A stretch of 6,984 nt of DNA from an uncultured Actinomycetes bacterium. GTDB taxonomy: Bacteria > Actinomycetota > Actinomycetes > Nanopelagicales > Nanopelagicaceae. The stretch covers positions 1 to 6,984 of the forward strand of contig CAIMNT010000099.1 of NCBI GenBank assembly GCA_903842855.1, in the 5' to 3' direction. Numbering within the stretch: position 1 is the stretch's first letter; every line of letters begins with the position of its first letter. A program made the position numbers and the translations under genes. This document shows, in pieces, positions 4,837-6,984 of this stretch. Below the pieces are notes generated by a model. The model was not told the origin of the DNA. It did not search any database and saw only the letters and a list, made by a program, of their open reading frames with translations.

Positions 4837-6632
4837 TCTCTAGCGAAGCTTTTGGTAAGCGCATCCGCTACTTGGTTGCAGGTCTAATCGTTATCTTCTT
4901 CGTCTTTGGAGTTCGTCTCGTCGATGTGCAGGCGGTTCAAGCTAAAGGCTATGCAACTCGCGCCGCCAATGAGATGGTGAACCGTTCAGTTTGGTTAGCC
5001 CCTCGAGGTACCATCACTGATGTCAATGGAATTGTTTTAGCTCGAAGCGAAGCAGCGAAGAATGTGATCGTAGATCAGACGATGATCGCCGATCCCGCAA
5101 CCACGGCGCAGGTAACTGCCGCTGCTCTGCAGATGAAAGTTGCAGACCTGCAAACCTTGCTTACCGGTACCAAGCGATATCAAGTCATTGAAAATGGTGT
5201 GAAGCCGATTGTCTGGGATAACTTGCAGAACGCAATATCGGACTACAACAGCAAAGTTGAGAAGTCAGTTGCGGGACTCTCCAAAAGAATTGTGGGCTTC
5301 TTTAGCGAAAATGCATATACGAGAACGTATCCAACCGGAACACTGGCAGCCTCGCTGATTGGTTTGACCAATGCAGCGAATCAAGGCGCAGCAGGAATTG
5401 AAGCCAGCATGAACACCTTGCTTACGGGATCCAATGGGGAGTATGACTACGTCAATGGCGACGGAGCGATCATCCCTGGCTCACAGCAATTCATTACTGC
5501 TGCAAAACCTGGAGTCGATGTTCGGCTAACGATTGAGCGCGATATCCAATGGGTAGCGCAGGATGCGATCTCTGCCGCAGTGAAGAGCGCTAAAGCGCTA
5601 TCGGGAACTGTGATTGTTATGGATCCTAAGACGGGAGCGATCTTGGCTCAAGCCTCGGCCCCATCTTTCGATCCTGCCAAGCGTGACAAGATCACCTTGG
5701 CGCAGATGAGAAATCCTGCGGTGCAAGATGTTTACGAACCGGGCTCAACCGGCAAGGTAATCACGGTCGCTGCGGCACTTGAGCAGGGGACGACAACTCC
5801 AACGACGGTTTACACAATTCCTAATAGCTTTAAAGCAGGTGGTCGCACATTCCACGACGATAAGCGCCATAGCACTGAACATCTAACGACCACAGGAGTA
5901 CTTGCGGTATCAAGCAACATCGGCGCTATCCAAATTGGCAGCACGATTCCTAACGACACCTTCTTTTCGTACCTACAAAAGTTTGGAATTGGTCAGAGCA
6001 CCGGATCTAATCTGCCTGGTGAGTCGGCGGGTATCTTGCACCCGGTTTCAAATTGGTCTGCCTCATCCGCACCAACAATCGCATTTGGTCAGGGATACTC
6101 TGTAACTGCAATGCAGGCAACCGATGTCTTTGCCACCATAGCTAACGACGGAGTACGTGTAACTCCCAATGTAATTGCCGGAACCATAGGCGCAGATGGA
6201 ACGTACACACCGTCTAAACCATCAACACGAGTTCAAGTTATTAGTCCAGCCACCGCACAAACTATTAGGACCATGTTGCAGAGCGTGGTGTCAAACGAAG
6301 GCACTGCGCCAGCCGCGCAGATTCCAGGGTATGAAGTTGCAGGTAAGACGGGAACGGCAATGCGGGTCGATTCAACGTGTGGATGTTATCGGGGATATAC
6401 CGCCTCATTCATTGGAATGGCTCCTGCAGCTGCACCTGCCTATGTGGTCAGCGTTGTGATTCAAAATCCTCAAGGTCAGCACTTTGGGGGAGAGATCGCG
6501 GCACCAGTATTTAAGAAAGTTATGGGTTTTGTTCTGCAGACAAAGCAGGTACAACCAATCCATGCCAGCCAAAGCGCATTCCCATTGACGCAGGCGGCGC
6601 TTCTTAAAACTCCTGTGGTGGTCAAGCCGTGA
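4833..6632 (+). CDS. ftsI: Septal peptidoglycan transpeptidase FtsI (class B penicillin-binding protein)
   Basis: Cross-links septal peptidoglycan as partner of the glycosyltransferase FtsW; class B penicillin-binding protein of 599 aa. A short cytoplasmic N-terminus and one membrane anchor (about 12-33) come first. The pedestal domain follows, with RGTITDVNGIVLA (58-70) and RTYPTGTLAASLIG (164-177), then the transpeptidase domain from about residue 225. All three catalytic motifs are present: SxxK as S305-T-G-K308 within YEPGSTGK, SxN as S360-S-N362, and KTG at 505-507 within AGKTGTA. No C-terminal PASTA domain is visible; the tail after about residue 570 is a low-complexity extension. The only two cysteines, C516 and C518, form a Cys-Gly-Cys just after the KTG motif in the extracytoplasmic domain. 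The ATG overlaps the ftsL-like stop (ATGA) and the stop overlaps the murE GTG (GTGA), so translation is probably coupled across the set. It is often called pbpB in actinobacteria. Confidence 0.96.
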   Translation: MISSEAFGKRIRYLVAGLIVIFFVFGVRLVDVQAVQAKGYATRAANEMVNRSVWLAPRGTITDVNGIVLARSEAAKNVIVDQTMIADPATTAQVTAAALQMKVADLQTLLTGTKRYQVIENGVKPIVWDNLQNAISDYNSKVEKSVAGLSKRIVGFFSENAYTRTYPTGTLAASLIGLTNAANQGAAGIEASMNTLLTGSNGEYDYVNGDGAIIPGSQQFITAAKPGVDVRLTIERDIQWVAQDAISAAVKSAKALSGTVIVMDPKTGAILAQASAPSFDPAKRDKITLAQMRNPAVQDVYEPGSTGKVITVAAALEQGTTTPTTVYTIPNSFKAGGRTFHDDKRHSTEHLTTTGVLAVSSNIGAIQIGSTIPNDTFFSYLQKFGIGQSTGSNLPGESAGILHPVSNWSASSAPTIAFGQGYSVTAMQATDVFATIANDGVRVTPNVIAGTIGADGTYTPSKPSTRVQVISPATAQTIRTMLQSVVSNEGTAPAAQIPGYEVAGKTGTAMRVDSTCGCYRGYTASFIGMAPAAAPAYVVSVVIQNPQGQHFGGEIAAPVFKKVMGFVLQTKQVQPIHASQSAFPLTQAALLKTPVVVKP

Positions 6633-6984
6633 GCAATGTAATTTCCAGAATTGCTCCACTGGAGAGCTTTCAGAAGAGCGTGGCAGAGCTAGCGCAATAC
6701 ATTGGAGTGCATAGCGAAAAGGCAGAGGTCATTTTTACCGGTGTCACTATTAATTCCAAGCTGGTTAATGTCGGCGATCTCTTTGTTGCGCTGCCTGGTG
6801 CCAAGAACCATGGAGCTGAATTTTCGGAGAGCGCCATTTCTCAAGGTGCAGTAGCGATTTTGACCGACCTTCACGGCAAGGAATTAATCACTGGAAATAT
6901 TCCCGTCATAGTGGTTGCTAATCCACGCCGGTGGGTCGGACCAATTGCATCTTGGTTCTATCGCAGCCCTTTCAATGCGATGGA
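6629..6984 (+). CDS. murE: UDP-N-acetylmuramoyl-tripeptide synthetase MurE, N-terminal part (runs off the window)
   Basis: Cytoplasmic ATP-dependent ligase that adds the third amino acid, usually meso-diaminopimelate or lysine, to UDP-MurNAc-L-Ala-D-Glu. Only the first 118 codons are in the window, all open, covering the UDP-substrate-binding N-terminal domain. Key segment: GVTINSKLVNVGDLFVALPG (38-57), followed by HGAEF (61-65) and GAVAILTD (73-80). The ALPG...HGAxF form favours MurE over MurF, and the position directly after ftsI agrees. The ATP-binding GTNGKT motif and the amino-acid-selecting motif lie beyond the edge, so substrate choice cannot be read. The GTG start overlaps the ftsI stop by 4 nt; no strong Shine-Dalgarno is visible, which fits coupled translation. 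The usual DSR of the UDP-binding loop reads NSK here (43-45). Confidence 0.93.
   Translation, partial: MSNVISRIAPLESFQKSVAELAQYIGVHSEKAEVIFTGVTINSKLVNVGDLFVALPGAKNHGAEFSESAISQGAVAILTDLHGKELITGNIPVIVVANPRRWVGPIASWFYRSPFNAM

Noticed and set aside
6405..6874. Minus-strand open frames over the ftsI end and murE start
   Set aside because: They are antisense to FtsI and to a clear MurE N-terminal domain, with no recognisable motif of their own.

Overview
This window is the start of a bacterial division and cell wall (dcw) cluster on the plus strand, with a divergently transcribed three-gene ABC exporter operon on the minus strand. The order mraZ - rsmH - ftsL-like - ftsI - murE is the standard start of the dcw cluster. 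The MraZ C-terminus, the YQSLED motif of RsmH and the short FtsL-like protein look actinobacterial to me. Base composition is close to 50% G+C by eye, low for that phylum, so a small-genome aquatic actinobacterium of the Nanopelagicales (acI) type is a plausible source. That placement is inferred from memory of the families, not from a search.

Layout. Positions 1-43 hold a short hairpin after the exporter operon. Positions 44-2638 (minus strand) encode, in transcription order, an ABC ATPase (2638-1706), an ABC-2 permease (1695-871) and a second, related ABC-2 permease (874-44). The two permease genes overlap by 4 nt. Positions 2639-2840 are a divergent regulatory region. It holds a candidate near-leaderless promoter for the exporter and, on the mraZ side, a run of 10-bp-phased AAAGTGG-like repeats that fit a MraZ autoregulatory operator. 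mraZ (2841-3272) is followed by a 200-nt gap with two predicted hairpins and a strong ribosome binding site just before rsmH (3473-4432). From rsmH on, every gene junction is a start/stop overlap: TAATG into the ftsL-like gene (4432-4836), ATGA into ftsI (4833-6632), and GTGA into murE (6629 to the window end, partial).

How the genes work together. MraZ is a DNA-binding regulator expected to control its own cluster. RsmH methylates 16S rRNA. The FtsL-like protein and FtsI (PBP3-type transpeptidase) belong to the septal wall synthesis machinery, and MurE adds the third amino acid to the peptidoglycan precursor. The exporter's substrate cannot be read from sequence, and nothing beyond adjacency ties it to division.

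I see no mobile element, CRISPR array, tRNA, rRNA or defence system. The parts most worth a second look are non-coding: the MraZ operator, its partial copy over the mraZ ribosome binding site, and the structured mraZ-rsmH spacer.
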